The notes under the pieces are model-generated. The model worked only from the letters and a program-made list of their open reading frames with translations. It did no database searches and was not told the origin of the DNA. A program made the translations under genes and the position numbers. Below, one piece after another: positions 39,716 through 47,146 of a stretch of DNA of 64,000 bases. Source of the stretch: Polaromonas sp. (lineage in GTDB: Bacteria; Pseudomonadota; Gammaproteobacteria; Burkholderiales; Burkholderiaceae_C); contig JAIPCZ010000008.1 in assembly GCA_021737975.1 (NCBI GenBank), forward strand, positions 30,484-94,483, given 5' to 3'. Position 1 is the stretch's first letter. Every line of letters begins with the position of its first letter.

Positions 39716-40912
39716 ATGCCTATCACCAAACTGCGCCTATATATCCTTGGCAATGGCATCCAGGCCTCGCAGCCCCTTGTCTGGCTCATTGGCTTTTTTG
39801 CGTTTCTGAACGTCTATTCCATCCAGTCGGTCCTGCCCCTGGTGATGCAAGACTTTCACGCCTCTGCGCTGCAGGCCGGCATGACGGTGGGGGCCACGGT
39901 TCTGGCTGTGGGGCTGGTGTCGCCCGTGATGGGGATGCTGTCCGATGCGTTCGGGCGAAGAAACATCCTGTGTTGGTCGATGTTTGCGATGACGCTGCCC
40001 ACGGCCCTGATACCCGTTTCCCAAAGTCTCGAGACCCTGATCGCCTTGCGGTTCCTGCAAGGCCTGGCTGTGCCCGGCATTGTCGTGGTGCTGATTGCCT
40101 ACATCGCAGAGGAGTTTCGCAATGGCGGTGGTGTTGCCCGCATGACCGCCACCTACGTTGGGGGCACTGTCATGGGGGGCTTCAGCGGCCGATTCATCTC
40201 GGGACACCTGGCGGAATTTTTGGGTTGGCGCGGTGCTTTTTTTAGCCTGGCCATCTTGAATCTGGCCGGCGCTTTGCTGGTGTTGTGGCTGCTGCCCGCC
40301 TCGCGACACTTTGTCCCCAACCGCAATGTCAGCGGCGTGCTCGCCACCCTTGGGCGCCATTTGCGTCACAAGCGTCTGATGGCATCCTGTGCCGTGGGTT
40401 TTTGCGTTTTGTTTTCCCTGGTGGGCACCTTCACCTACGTCAATCTGTACCTGGCATCATCCCCGTTCAATCTTTCGGTCTCCGGCCTGGCCAATGTGTT
40501 TGGCGTTTATCTGGTGGGTGTCCTGGTGACCCCGCTTGCCGGGCGCCGCATCGAGCGTTTGGGCTACATGAAATCGCTGCTTTGGGCTTTGGCGTTTTCG
40601 GCGGGCGGCCTGCTGCTGACGCTGGTGCCGTTCTTGCCCCTTGTGGTCGCGGGTCTGGCCGTGTGCTCGAGCGGCATTTTTCTTTGCCAGTCGGCCACCA
40701 TCAGCGCCATTTCCAAAAATGTGACCGAGGGGCGCTCCCTGGCCACTGGCATTTACTATATGAGTTATTACGCCGGCGGCGCTGTGGGGACGTGGGGTGC
40801 AGGCCTTGCTTATGAGGCCTCGGGTTGGCCGGGCTCGGTGCTCACCATCACCTTGGTGCAGTTACTGGCGGCGGTCATGGTTGTGCTTGTTTGGCGTTCG
40901 AACGAAAGATGA
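39716..40912 (+). CDS. MFS transporter
   Basis: A 398-residue major facilitator with 12 predicted membrane helices. The A-like motif GMLSDAFGRRNILC lies between helices 2 and 3 and the motif RFLQGLAVPG follows helix 4. It looks like a drug/metabolite efflux type (YnfM/AraJ-like). ATG 39716 has no obvious ribosome-binding site and lies only 10 bp after the tRNA terminator. It ends one base before the LysE-type gene, suggesting an export operon. Confidence 0.87.
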   Translation: MPITKLRLYILGNGIQASQPLVWLIGFFAFLNVYSIQSVLPLVMQDFHASALQAGMTVGATVLAVGLVSPVMGMLSDAFGRRNILCWSMFAMTLPTALIPVSQSLETLIALRFLQGLAVPGIVVVLIAYIAEEFRNGGGVARMTATYVGGTVMGGFSGRFISGHLAEFLGWRGAFFSLAILNLAGALLVLWLLPASRHFVPNRNVSGVLATLGRHLRHKRLMASCAVGFCVLFSLVGTFTYVNLYLASSPFNLSVSGLANVFGVYLVGVLVTPLAGRRIERLGYMKSLLWALAFSAGGLLLTLVPFLPLVVAGLAVCSSGIFLCQSATISAISKNVTEGRSLATGIYYMSYYAGGAVGTWGAGLAYEASGWPGSVLTITLVQLLAAVMVVLVWRSNER

Positions 40913-40913
40913 A

Positions 40914-41546
40914 ATGATGAGTCTGCAAACTTGGTGGTTATTTGTCCTGATGACCTTTGTGGTGTCGGCCACACCGGGTCCCAACATGTTGCTGGTCTTG
41001 AGCAACAGCGCCCGCTTCGGGCTGCGTGCCGCCATGGCCACGATGGCGGGCTGCATGAGCGCCTTGCTGGCCATGATGAGCATTTCGGCAGCAGGTCTGG
41101 GGGCCTTGCTGCAGTTGTTTCCGGCCGTGTTTGATGCACTGCGCCTGGCGGGAGCGGCTTACCTGGCTTACCTTGGCATCAAGAGCTGGCGTGCTCCAGT
41201 TGGTGAAACTGCGGCGGACCCGGCCGGCTTGATTTCGCCATCCGTCAAGGCAGCGGCACATTTTCGACAGGGCTTGCTGGTGGCTGCCAGCAACCCGAAG
41301 GCGATCCTGTTTGCGGTTGCCTTTCTGCCCCAGTTCATCCAACCGCAGCAAGCTCAACTGCCACAGTTCGGCATTCTTTTGTCCACTTTTGCGGTCATTG
41401 AGGTGACCTGGTATTTTGCCTACGCCATGAGCGGAAAACGCATGGCGGTTTACCTCGAGCGCGCCAGCGTCATGAAGGTGTTCAACCGCGTGACGGGCGG
41501 TGCTTTTGTGGGCTTTGCTGCCATGATGGCTACGGTGCGGGATTAA
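40914..41546 (+). CDS. LysE/RhtB-family amino-acid exporter
   Basis: A 210-residue inner-membrane protein with about six helices. Family signatures are FVVSATPGPNMLLVLSNSAR and GLLVAASNPKAILFAVAFLP. Members export amino acids or homoserine lactone-like compounds; the substrate is unknown. Tandem ATGs at 40914 and 40917 are both plausible. It ends 17 bp inside the convergent EamA-type gene. Confidence 0.9.
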   Translation: MMSLQTWWLFVLMTFVVSATPGPNMLLVLSNSARFGLRAAMATMAGCMSALLAMMSISAAGLGALLQLFPAVFDALRLAGAAYLAYLGIKSWRAPVGETAADPAGLISPSVKAAAHFRQGLLVAASNPKAILFAVAFLPQFIQPQQAQLPQFGILLSTFAVIEVTWYFAYAMSGKRMAVYLERASVMKVFNRVTGGAFVGFAAMMATVRD

Positions 41547-42435
41547 ACGGCTTCAGCAGACCCATCGACAAGGCGGTGCCCAACAAAATGACCGTGCCGC
41601 AAATCAGCATCCAGGCCGTCACGGCTTCGCCCAGAAATACCACGCCGTAGATCACCGCGAAGACCGGGATCAAAAAAGTGACGGTTAACGAACCTGCCGC
41701 GCCGATCTTGTCGATCAGGCGGAAAAACAGGATATAGGCCACGCCGGTGCACAACACGCCCACCGCCAGCAGCGCCAGCCAGGCGGTGGGGCTGGGCGTC
41801 TGGCTGGGCCACAGCCAAAGTGTGGGCAGGGCCAGGCCGATCGTGGCGCCCAACTGGCTGCCGGTGGCGATCACCAGCGAGGGCACACCGCCCAAATGGC
41901 GTTTGGTAAAACTGGCCGCTATGCCGTAGCACAGGCAGGCTACCAGGCAGGCCAGCACCGCCCAGCCCGTCACCAGGCCCGAGGCATTGGGCTTGAAACT
42001 GGCCTTGCCCCAAGCCAGCATGGCAACACCGACAAAGCCAACCAGCAAACCCAGGATTTTCATGCCGTGCGGCCGGTCCTTGAGCCAGAGCCAGGCCACC
42101 AGGGCGCCGAACAATGGAACGGTTGCATTGAGAAGCGAAGACAAGCCGGTGCTGATCGACAGCAGGGCGTAGGCATAAAGCGCAAAGGGAATGCCTGAGT
42201 TGAGCATGCCCAGCACAAAGACCTTCTTCCAATGGACCATCAGGGCCGGCCACTGGCCGCGCAACAGCAGCAAGGGCAACAGGAACAGCGAAGCAATGGC
42301 GACACGTATGCCGGCCGTGGGGAGCGCGCCAAATTCGGCCGCGCCAAGCCGGGTAAACAAGAACGAGGCGCCCCAAATGGCTCCCAACAGGACAAATTCT
42401 TTCAGCCAGATTCTTGGGGGATGTGATGAGGTCAA
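41530..42435 (-). CDS. EamA/DMT-family transporter
   Basis: A 301-residue inner-membrane protein with ten predicted helices in two EamA repeats; landmarks are GAIWGASFLFTRLGA, LLNATVPLFGALVAWLWLKD, and VTFLIPVFAVIYGVVFLGE in the second repeat. TTG 42435 is the likely start: it overlaps the ogt stop as TTGA and has GAAGG six bases upstream. A longer frame to 42663 merely shadows ogt. The exported metabolite is unknown. Confidence 0.85.
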   Translation of the reverse strand: MTSSHPPRIWLKEFVLLGAIWGASFLFTRLGAAEFGALPTAGIRVAIASLFLLPLLLLRGQWPALMVHWKKVFVLGMLNSGIPFALYAYALLSISTGLSSLLNATVPLFGALVAWLWLKDRPHGMKILGLLVGFVGVAMLAWGKASFKPNASGLVTGWAVLACLVACLCYGIAASFTKRHLGGVPSLVIATGSQLGATIGLALPTLWLWPSQTPSPTAWLALLAVGVLCTGVAYILFFRLIDKIGAAGSLTVTFLIPVFAVIYGVVFLGEAVTAWMLICGTVILLGTALSMGLLKPFNPAP

Positions 42436-42926
42436 AGCGCGCCTTCGAGCTTGAGCAGTGCCGCCTTGCGGTCCAGTCCGCCCGCGTAGCCGGTCAGGGC
42501 GCCGCTGGCACCGAGCACACGGTGGCAGGGCACGAGGATGCTCAAGGGGTTGCGCGCCACCGCGCCGCTGAGGGCACGCACCGCAGTGGGCCGCCCCATT
42601 TGCGTGCTCAAGGCGCCGTAGCTGCAGGTTTGTCCGAAGGCCAGGCTTAGCAACGCCTGCCACACGGCCTGTTGAAACGGTGTGCCGGCGCTCAGGTCCA
42701 GCGGTAATTCAAACTGGCGGCGTTGTCCGGCGAAGTACTGCGCCAATTGCACTGTGGTTTGTTGCAACAGGGGGTGGTTTGCCACCGTGGGCCATGCGCT
42801 GGTATCAGGCTGGTGGCGTTGACCCTCAAACCAGACGCCGCACACGCCTTGCGGCCGGGCAGCCACGCGCACGAGCCCCAGCGGGCTGTCAAACGTGGCG
42901 GTCACGATGTCAACAGGTTTTTTCAT
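42432..42926 (-). CDS. ogt: Methylated-DNA--protein-cysteine methyltransferase
   Basis: A 164-residue suicide DNA-repair protein that removes O6-alkyl groups from guanine. The acceptor motif is PCHRV in ILVPCHRVLGASGALTGYAGGL, preceded by the HTH segment YGALSTQMGRPTAVRALSGA with the arginine finger. Length and order match Ogt/AGT. Translation is coupled to the EamA gene. Confidence 0.95.
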   Translation of the reverse strand: MKKPVDIVTATFDSPLGLVRVAARPQGVCGVWFEGQRHQPDTSAWPTVANHPLLQQTTVQLAQYFAGQRRQFELPLDLSAGTPFQQAVWQALLSLAFGQTCSYGALSTQMGRPTAVRALSGAVARNPLSILVPCHRVLGASGALTGYAGGLDRKAALLKLEGAL

Positions 42927-43063
42927 GGTTTTTCAAACTGATTCAGAGCCTTGCATGATAAGGGAAACAGCGTCTTTGAAGCGCCATCAGGGTCCCGATG
43001 CCGACAGTGCGCCGCCTACAATTCAAGGCAATATTGAGCCGGTATCACCGACAGGGAAACACC

Positions 43064-44446
43064 ATGCAATTGACAGCTTCCATTTTCAAGGCCTACGACA
43101 TCCGCGGCGTCGTGCCCGGCACCATTGACGCGTCGGTGGCCGAGGCGCTGGGGCGGGCCTTTGGCACGGTGGCTTTGCGCGAGGGGCAAACGACCGTGGC
43201 CGTGGGCCGTGATGGCCGCCTGAGCGGTCCCGATTTGAGCGCGGCGCTGATGCGCGGCCTGGCTGAAGCGGGCGTCGCGGTGGTCGACATTGGCCTGGCC
43301 ACCACCCCCATGCTCTACTTTGCCGCCAACACCCTGTGCGCCAGCGGTATTCAGGTCACTGGCAGCCACAACCCCAAGGAATACAACGGTTTCAAGATGG
43401 TGCTGGCGGGTCGCGCCATCTATGGTGAAGAGATCCAGGCCCTGCGCCGCATGATGGAGTCCGAAACCTGGGAATTGCGCGCGGGCGGCCAGGTGCGCAG
43501 CGTCGATGTGCTGACGGCTTACCAGGCACGCATCGTGGGCGACATCAAACTGGCGCGCCCCATGAAGATTGTGGTGGACTGCGGCAACGGCATCGCCGGC
43601 GCCTCAGCGCCTGGCATCCTGCGCGCCATCGGCTGCGAGGTGACAGAACTTTTCAGTGAGGTCGACGGCAATTTCCCCAATCATCACCCCGACCCAAGCA
43701 AGCCCGAGAACCTGCGGGATGTGATGGCCGCGCTCGCAGCCGGTGACGCTGAACTGGGCCTGGCTTTTGACGGTGACGGCGACCGCCTGGGGATCGTCAC
43801 CAAAGAGGGAAACACCATTTACCCGGATCGCCAGATGATGCTGTTTGCCCGTGATGTCCTGAAGCGCGCGCCAGGCGGCACCATCGTGTTCGACGTCAAA
43901 TGTTCGCAGCGCCTGGCACCGGCCATTGCAGCGGCGGGCGGCGTGCCGATGATGTTCAAGACCGGCCATTCGCTGATCAAGGCCAAAATGAAAGAAATCG
44001 ACTCCCCGCTTGGAGGCGAGATGAGCGGCCATATCTTTTTCAAGGAGCGCTGGTACGGTTTTGACGACGGCACCTACGCGGCTTGCCGCCTGCTTGAAAT
44101 CCTGAGCCAGTCGCCCGACGCCAGCGCGGTGCTCAATGCCTTGCCCGGCAGTTTCTCAACCCCGGAACTCAACGTGAAGTGCGCCGAAGGTCAGCCGCCG
44201 GTGCTGGTGGCGCAGCTGGTGGCGGGCGCCAACTTTGCCACACCGGCCACGCTCAATACCATCGACGGCTTGCGGGTCGATTGGCCCGATGGGTTTGGTT
44301 TGATTCGTGCCTCCAACACCACGCCGGTGCTGGTGTTGCGTTTTGAAGGCCACACGCCCGAGGCGCTGGTGCGCATTCAGGCCGACATGATGGCGCTGCT
44401 GCACCAGGTGCTGCCCGGTGCAGTCACCGACGAGGCCGCGCATTGA
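43064..44446 (+). CDS. Phosphomannomutase/phosphoglucomutase
   Basis: A 460-residue alpha-D-phosphohexomutase (AlgC/ManB type) interconverting hexose 1- and 6-phosphates for envelope polysaccharides. The phosphoserine loop is TGSHNPKEYNGFKM, the Mg site AFDGDGDRLGIV, the sugar-binding loop GGEMSGHIFF and the phosphate-binding loop RASNTTPVLVLRFE. Start ATG 43064 gives the standard MQLTASIFKAYDIRG. The next gene's TTG overlaps its stop, tying it to LPS core genes waaC and waaA. Confidence 0.93.
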   Translation: MQLTASIFKAYDIRGVVPGTIDASVAEALGRAFGTVALREGQTTVAVGRDGRLSGPDLSAALMRGLAEAGVAVVDIGLATTPMLYFAANTLCASGIQVTGSHNPKEYNGFKMVLAGRAIYGEEIQALRRMMESETWELRAGGQVRSVDVLTAYQARIVGDIKLARPMKIVVDCGNGIAGASAPGILRAIGCEVTELFSEVDGNFPNHHPDPSKPENLRDVMAALAAGDAELGLAFDGDGDRLGIVTKEGNTIYPDRQMMLFARDVLKRAPGGTIVFDVKCSQRLAPAIAAAGGVPMMFKTGHSLIKAKMKEIDSPLGGEMSGHIFFKERWYGFDDGTYAACRLLEILSQSPDASAVLNALPGSFSTPELNVKCAEGQPPVLVAQLVAGANFATPATLNTIDGLRVDWPDGFGLIRASNTTPVLVLRFEGHTPEALVRIQADMMALLHQVLPGAVTDEAAH

Positions 44447-45450
44447 AGATTCTCATCGTCAAGCTGTCATCGCTTGGCGACGTGGTGCACGCCATGCCGG
44501 CCGTGCAGGACATCCTGCGCGCCATGCCCGAAGCGCAAATCGACTGGGTGGTGGAGCGCGGCTTTGCGCCGCTGGCGCAACGCTGCCAGGGTGTCCACCG
44601 GGTCATTGCCAGTGACTTGCGGCGTTGGCGCAAAGCCCCTTTCAGCGCTGACACACGCCGTGCCTGGCGCGCCTTCAAGGCTGAACTGCAGCTCGAACCC
44701 TACGACGCGGTGATCGATTTGCAGGGCCTGACCAAGTCGGCGCTGGTGGCCTGGCTGGCTCGTTTAAGGCCCAGTGGCCGGCGTTATGGCCTGGCCAACC
44801 AGACGGAGGGCTCCAGCTTTGAGGCGCCCGCGCGCTGGCTGGCGCATGAGGCCATCACGCTGCCAGCGCACAGCCACGCCGTGACCCGCTCGCGCGAGTT
44901 ATGCGCCCAGGCGCTGCACTACCGCGTGCCTGATGGGCTGGTCTTCGGACTGGTGGCGAAAATCGCGCGGCCACCGCTGGCCGGCAAAGACCTGGCCCCG
45001 GGTCTGCGCGGCCTGGTGGCGCTGGTGCATGGCACCTCGCGCGCTGACAAGCAGTGGCCGCTGGCGCACTGGCGCGCGCTGGGGCAGCGGCTCAATGACG
45101 CCGGCTATGGCGTGGTCTTGCCGCATGGCAGCCCGGCAGAGCGGCAAACAGCGCAGGCCATTGCCGAGGGATTGGCGCACGCGCGGGTGTGGCCGGTCTT
45201 GTCGCTGGACGCGCTCACGGATGCGCTGGCCACGTGCCACGGCGTGCTCGGCGTGGACAGCGGCCTGAGTCACATCGCCGTGGCGCTGGACCTGCCGCAT
45301 GTGCAGATTTACAACTTCGACACGGCCTGGCGCACCGGCCCGTTGCCAGAATTCCCACGCCAATGCAGCGTGTTTGCCCGGCCCACGCCGTCGGTCGATG
45401 CCGTCTGGCAGGCCTGGCTGCGCGTGTTGTCGGGCGCGGTAGCCGCATGA
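44443..45450 (+). CDS. waaC: LPS heptosyltransferase I
   Basis: A 335-residue GT9 glycosyltransferase adding the first heptose to Kdo2-lipid A. MKILIVKLSSLGDVVHAMPA is diagnostic, as are DLQGLTKSALVAWLAR, VHGTSRADKQWP and GVDSGLSHIAVAL. Start is TTG 44443, overlapping the phosphomutase stop (TTGA). Its end overlaps waaA by ATGA, so the three genes are coupled. Confidence 0.94.
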   Translation: MKILIVKLSSLGDVVHAMPAVQDILRAMPEAQIDWVVERGFAPLAQRCQGVHRVIASDLRRWRKAPFSADTRRAWRAFKAELQLEPYDAVIDLQGLTKSALVAWLARLRPSGRRYGLANQTEGSSFEAPARWLAHEAITLPAHSHAVTRSRELCAQALHYRVPDGLVFGLVAKIARPPLAGKDLAPGLRGLVALVHGTSRADKQWPLAHWRALGQRLNDAGYGVVLPHGSPAERQTAQAIAEGLAHARVWPVLSLDALTDALATCHGVLGVDSGLSHIAVALDLPHVQIYNFDTAWRTGPLPEFPRQCSVFARPTPSVDAVWQAWLRVLSGAVAA

Positions 45451-46910
45451 TTCTCTGGCTTTACTCCTGCCTCATGTGGCTGGCGCAGCCGCTGCTCAAG
45501 CGCAAACTGATGCGCCGCAGCGTGATGGAGCCGGGTTATGGGCAATGCATTGACGAACGTTTCGGCCGCTATGCGCAGCGGGTGCCGGCGCATGACGGCC
45601 CCACGGTCTGGCTGCATGCGGTGTCTCTGGGTGAAACCCGTGCCGCCGCCGTGCTGGTGACCGCGCTGCGCCGACAGTTGCCGCAGATGCGCCTGCTGCT
45701 CACCCATGGCACGGCGACCGGCCGCGCCGAAGGCCTGAAACTGCTTGAGGCGGGCGACCTTCAAGCCTGGCAGCCGTGGGACACGCCGGGCGCGGTGCAG
45801 CGTTTCCTGACCCATTTCAAGCCCGATGCGGGCATCCTGATGGAAACCGAGGTCTGGCCGAATCTGGCGCATGGCTGCCAGCGCTTGCGTGTGCCGCTGA
45901 TGCTGGTGAACGCACGCCTGAGCGACAAGTCCCTTCGGCAAGCGCAGCGCCTGGCCTGGCTGGCCCGACCGGCGTTTGCTGCACTGACGGCAGTTTGGGC
46001 CCAAACCGCGCAGGATGCGCAGCGCCTGAAGTCTCTGGGTGCAAAGGTGCAGGGGGTGCTGGGCAACCTCAAGTTTGATGCAGCGCCAGACGAAGATCAA
46101 CTTGTGCTGGGACGGCAGTGGCGTGCGCAACGGTCAAAGCCCGTGGTGATGTTTGCCAGCTCGCGCGAGGGGGAAGAACTGGCGCTGCTCGAGATATTGC
46201 GCCATGCCAGAGACCAGCGGCGCAAGGGCGGGCCTTCTACAAAGGCAGGAGACCCTGCCGAACGCAGCCCAGTACCGCGCACGAACCTTGAACTGTTGGC
46301 TTGTCATCCCGGACCTGATCCGGGATCCAGGGAGTCCGGAAGTCATGGATTGCGGGTCGAGCCCGCCATGACAAAAACCGAAAACGTGCAGTGGCTCATC
46401 GTGCCGCGCCATCCGCAGCGCTTCGATGCCGTGGCCGCCTTGATCGAATCCCATGGCTTTACCGTGCAGCGGCGCAGCAGCTGGGGACAGGGCGGGCCTG
46501 CTGCCGGCGTTGGCGACAAACCGGTGATCTGGCTTGGCGACTCTTTGGGCGACATGGCGCTGTATTACGGCCTGGCTGACGTGGCCTTGCTGGGCGGCAG
46601 CTATGCGCCCTTGGGCGGGCAAAACCTGATCGAGGCCGCCGCCTGTGGCTGCCCGGTGGTCATGGGGCTGCACACCTTCAATTTTTTGGAGGCGGCCGAG
46701 CAGGCGCTGGCAGCGGGTGCGGCGCTGCGGGTTGCGGATCTCGCTCAATCCGTTGGTGTGGCCACCACGCTGGCCGTTGATCCTGAAAAACTGAAATTGC
46801 TTCGGAAAGCCGCCAAAAGCTTTGCCCTTTTGCACCAGGGAAGTGCCGTTCGACTGGCAAATGAATTGGTGCACCAATTTATTGGTTGCTCAAAATCAAT
46901 AGCGAGTTAA
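45447..46910 (+). CDS. waaA: Kdo transferase with internal repeat-derived insertion
   Basis: A 487-residue GT30 enzyme that transfers Kdo to lipid A precursor; the family is usually about 425 residues. An N-terminal membrane anchor (LWLYSCLMWLAQPLL) precedes WLHAVSLGETRAA, MLVNARLSDKS, LGNLKFD, ASSREGEE, IVPRHPQRF and LGGQNLIEAAACGCPVVMG. Between ASSREGEELALLEILRHA and VQWLIVPRHPQR lie about 55 extra residues, partly encoded by a palindromic repeat at 46301-46374. The frame stays open and both flanks are conserved, so the enzyme may be active with a surface loop. ATG 45447 overlaps waaC. Confidence 0.93.
   Translation: MILWLYSCLMWLAQPLLKRKLMRRSVMEPGYGQCIDERFGRYAQRVPAHDGPTVWLHAVSLGETRAAAVLVTALRRQLPQMRLLLTHGTATGRAEGLKLLEAGDLQAWQPWDTPGAVQRFLTHFKPDAGILMETEVWPNLAHGCQRLRVPLMLVNARLSDKSLRQAQRLAWLARPAFAALTAVWAQTAQDAQRLKSLGAKVQGVLGNLKFDAAPDEDQLVLGRQWRAQRSKPVVMFASSREGEELALLEILRHARDQRRKGGPSTKAGDPAERSPVPRTNLELLACHPGPDPGSRESGSHGLRVEPAMTKTENVQWLIVPRHPQRFDAVAALIESHGFTVQRRSSWGQGGPAAGVGDKPVIWLGDSLGDMALYYGLADVALLGGSYAPLGGQNLIEAAACGCPVVMGLHTFNFLEAAEQALAAGAALRVADLAQSVGVATTLAVDPEKLKLLRKAAKSFALLHQGSAVRLANELVHQFIGCSKSIAS
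46301..46374. repeat. Palindromic repeat inserted in waaA
   Basis: The 74-bp element has terminal inverted repeats TTGTCAT/ATGACAA. It contains two internal hairpins: CCCGGACCTGATCCGGG and GCGGGTCGAGCCCGC. This is the widespread GTCATCCCGGAC...GCCCGCCATGAC type of dispersed repeat, normally intergenic in alphaproteobacteria and others. Here it is translated within waaA. Confidence 0.75.
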
Positions 46911-46974
46911 TCGAGCCTCACCAGAAAATGTTTCTGGCGACAGATGGCGACTTTCTTGCCCCAGGCTAATTAGT

Positions 46975-46988
46975 TTGATCTGGATCAA
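46975..46988. promoter_or_regulatory. Perfect FNR/Anr-type binding box
   Basis: TTGATCTGGATCAA fits the FNR/Anr consensus TTGAT-N4-ATCAA in all ten fixed positions. It lies 159 bp before the decahaem cytochrome gene. With the promoter proposed just downstream, its centre is near -70, a position usable for class I activation under low oxygen. Confidence 0.75.
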
Positions 46989-47014
46989 ACGGATCGAGAT
47001 TAAAACCCGCGCCC

Positions 47015-47044
47015 TTGTTTCCATTTGAATCATAGGGCTATAAG
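47015..47044 (+). promoter_or_regulatory. Putative promoter of the electron-conduit cluster
   Basis: TTGTTT at 47015-47020 and TATAAG at 47039-47044 are separated by 18 bp. This would place the transcript start near 47051, leaving a leader of about 95 nt before the cytochrome start. Confidence 0.45.
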
Positions 47045-47146
47045 ATCGCCGCACGTTGTAAAGCTGATGTGAAGATTTGTTAAGTGGCTTTAAAGCGGCA
47101 AATGGGCGAGTAGGGTGTTTAAACAGTTGAAAAGAATGGAGAAAAA

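Noticed and set aside
42436..42663. N-terminal extension of the EamA transporter
   Set aside because: It is the shadow of ogt in another frame; the TTG at 42435 with ribosome-binding site and stop overlap explains the true start.
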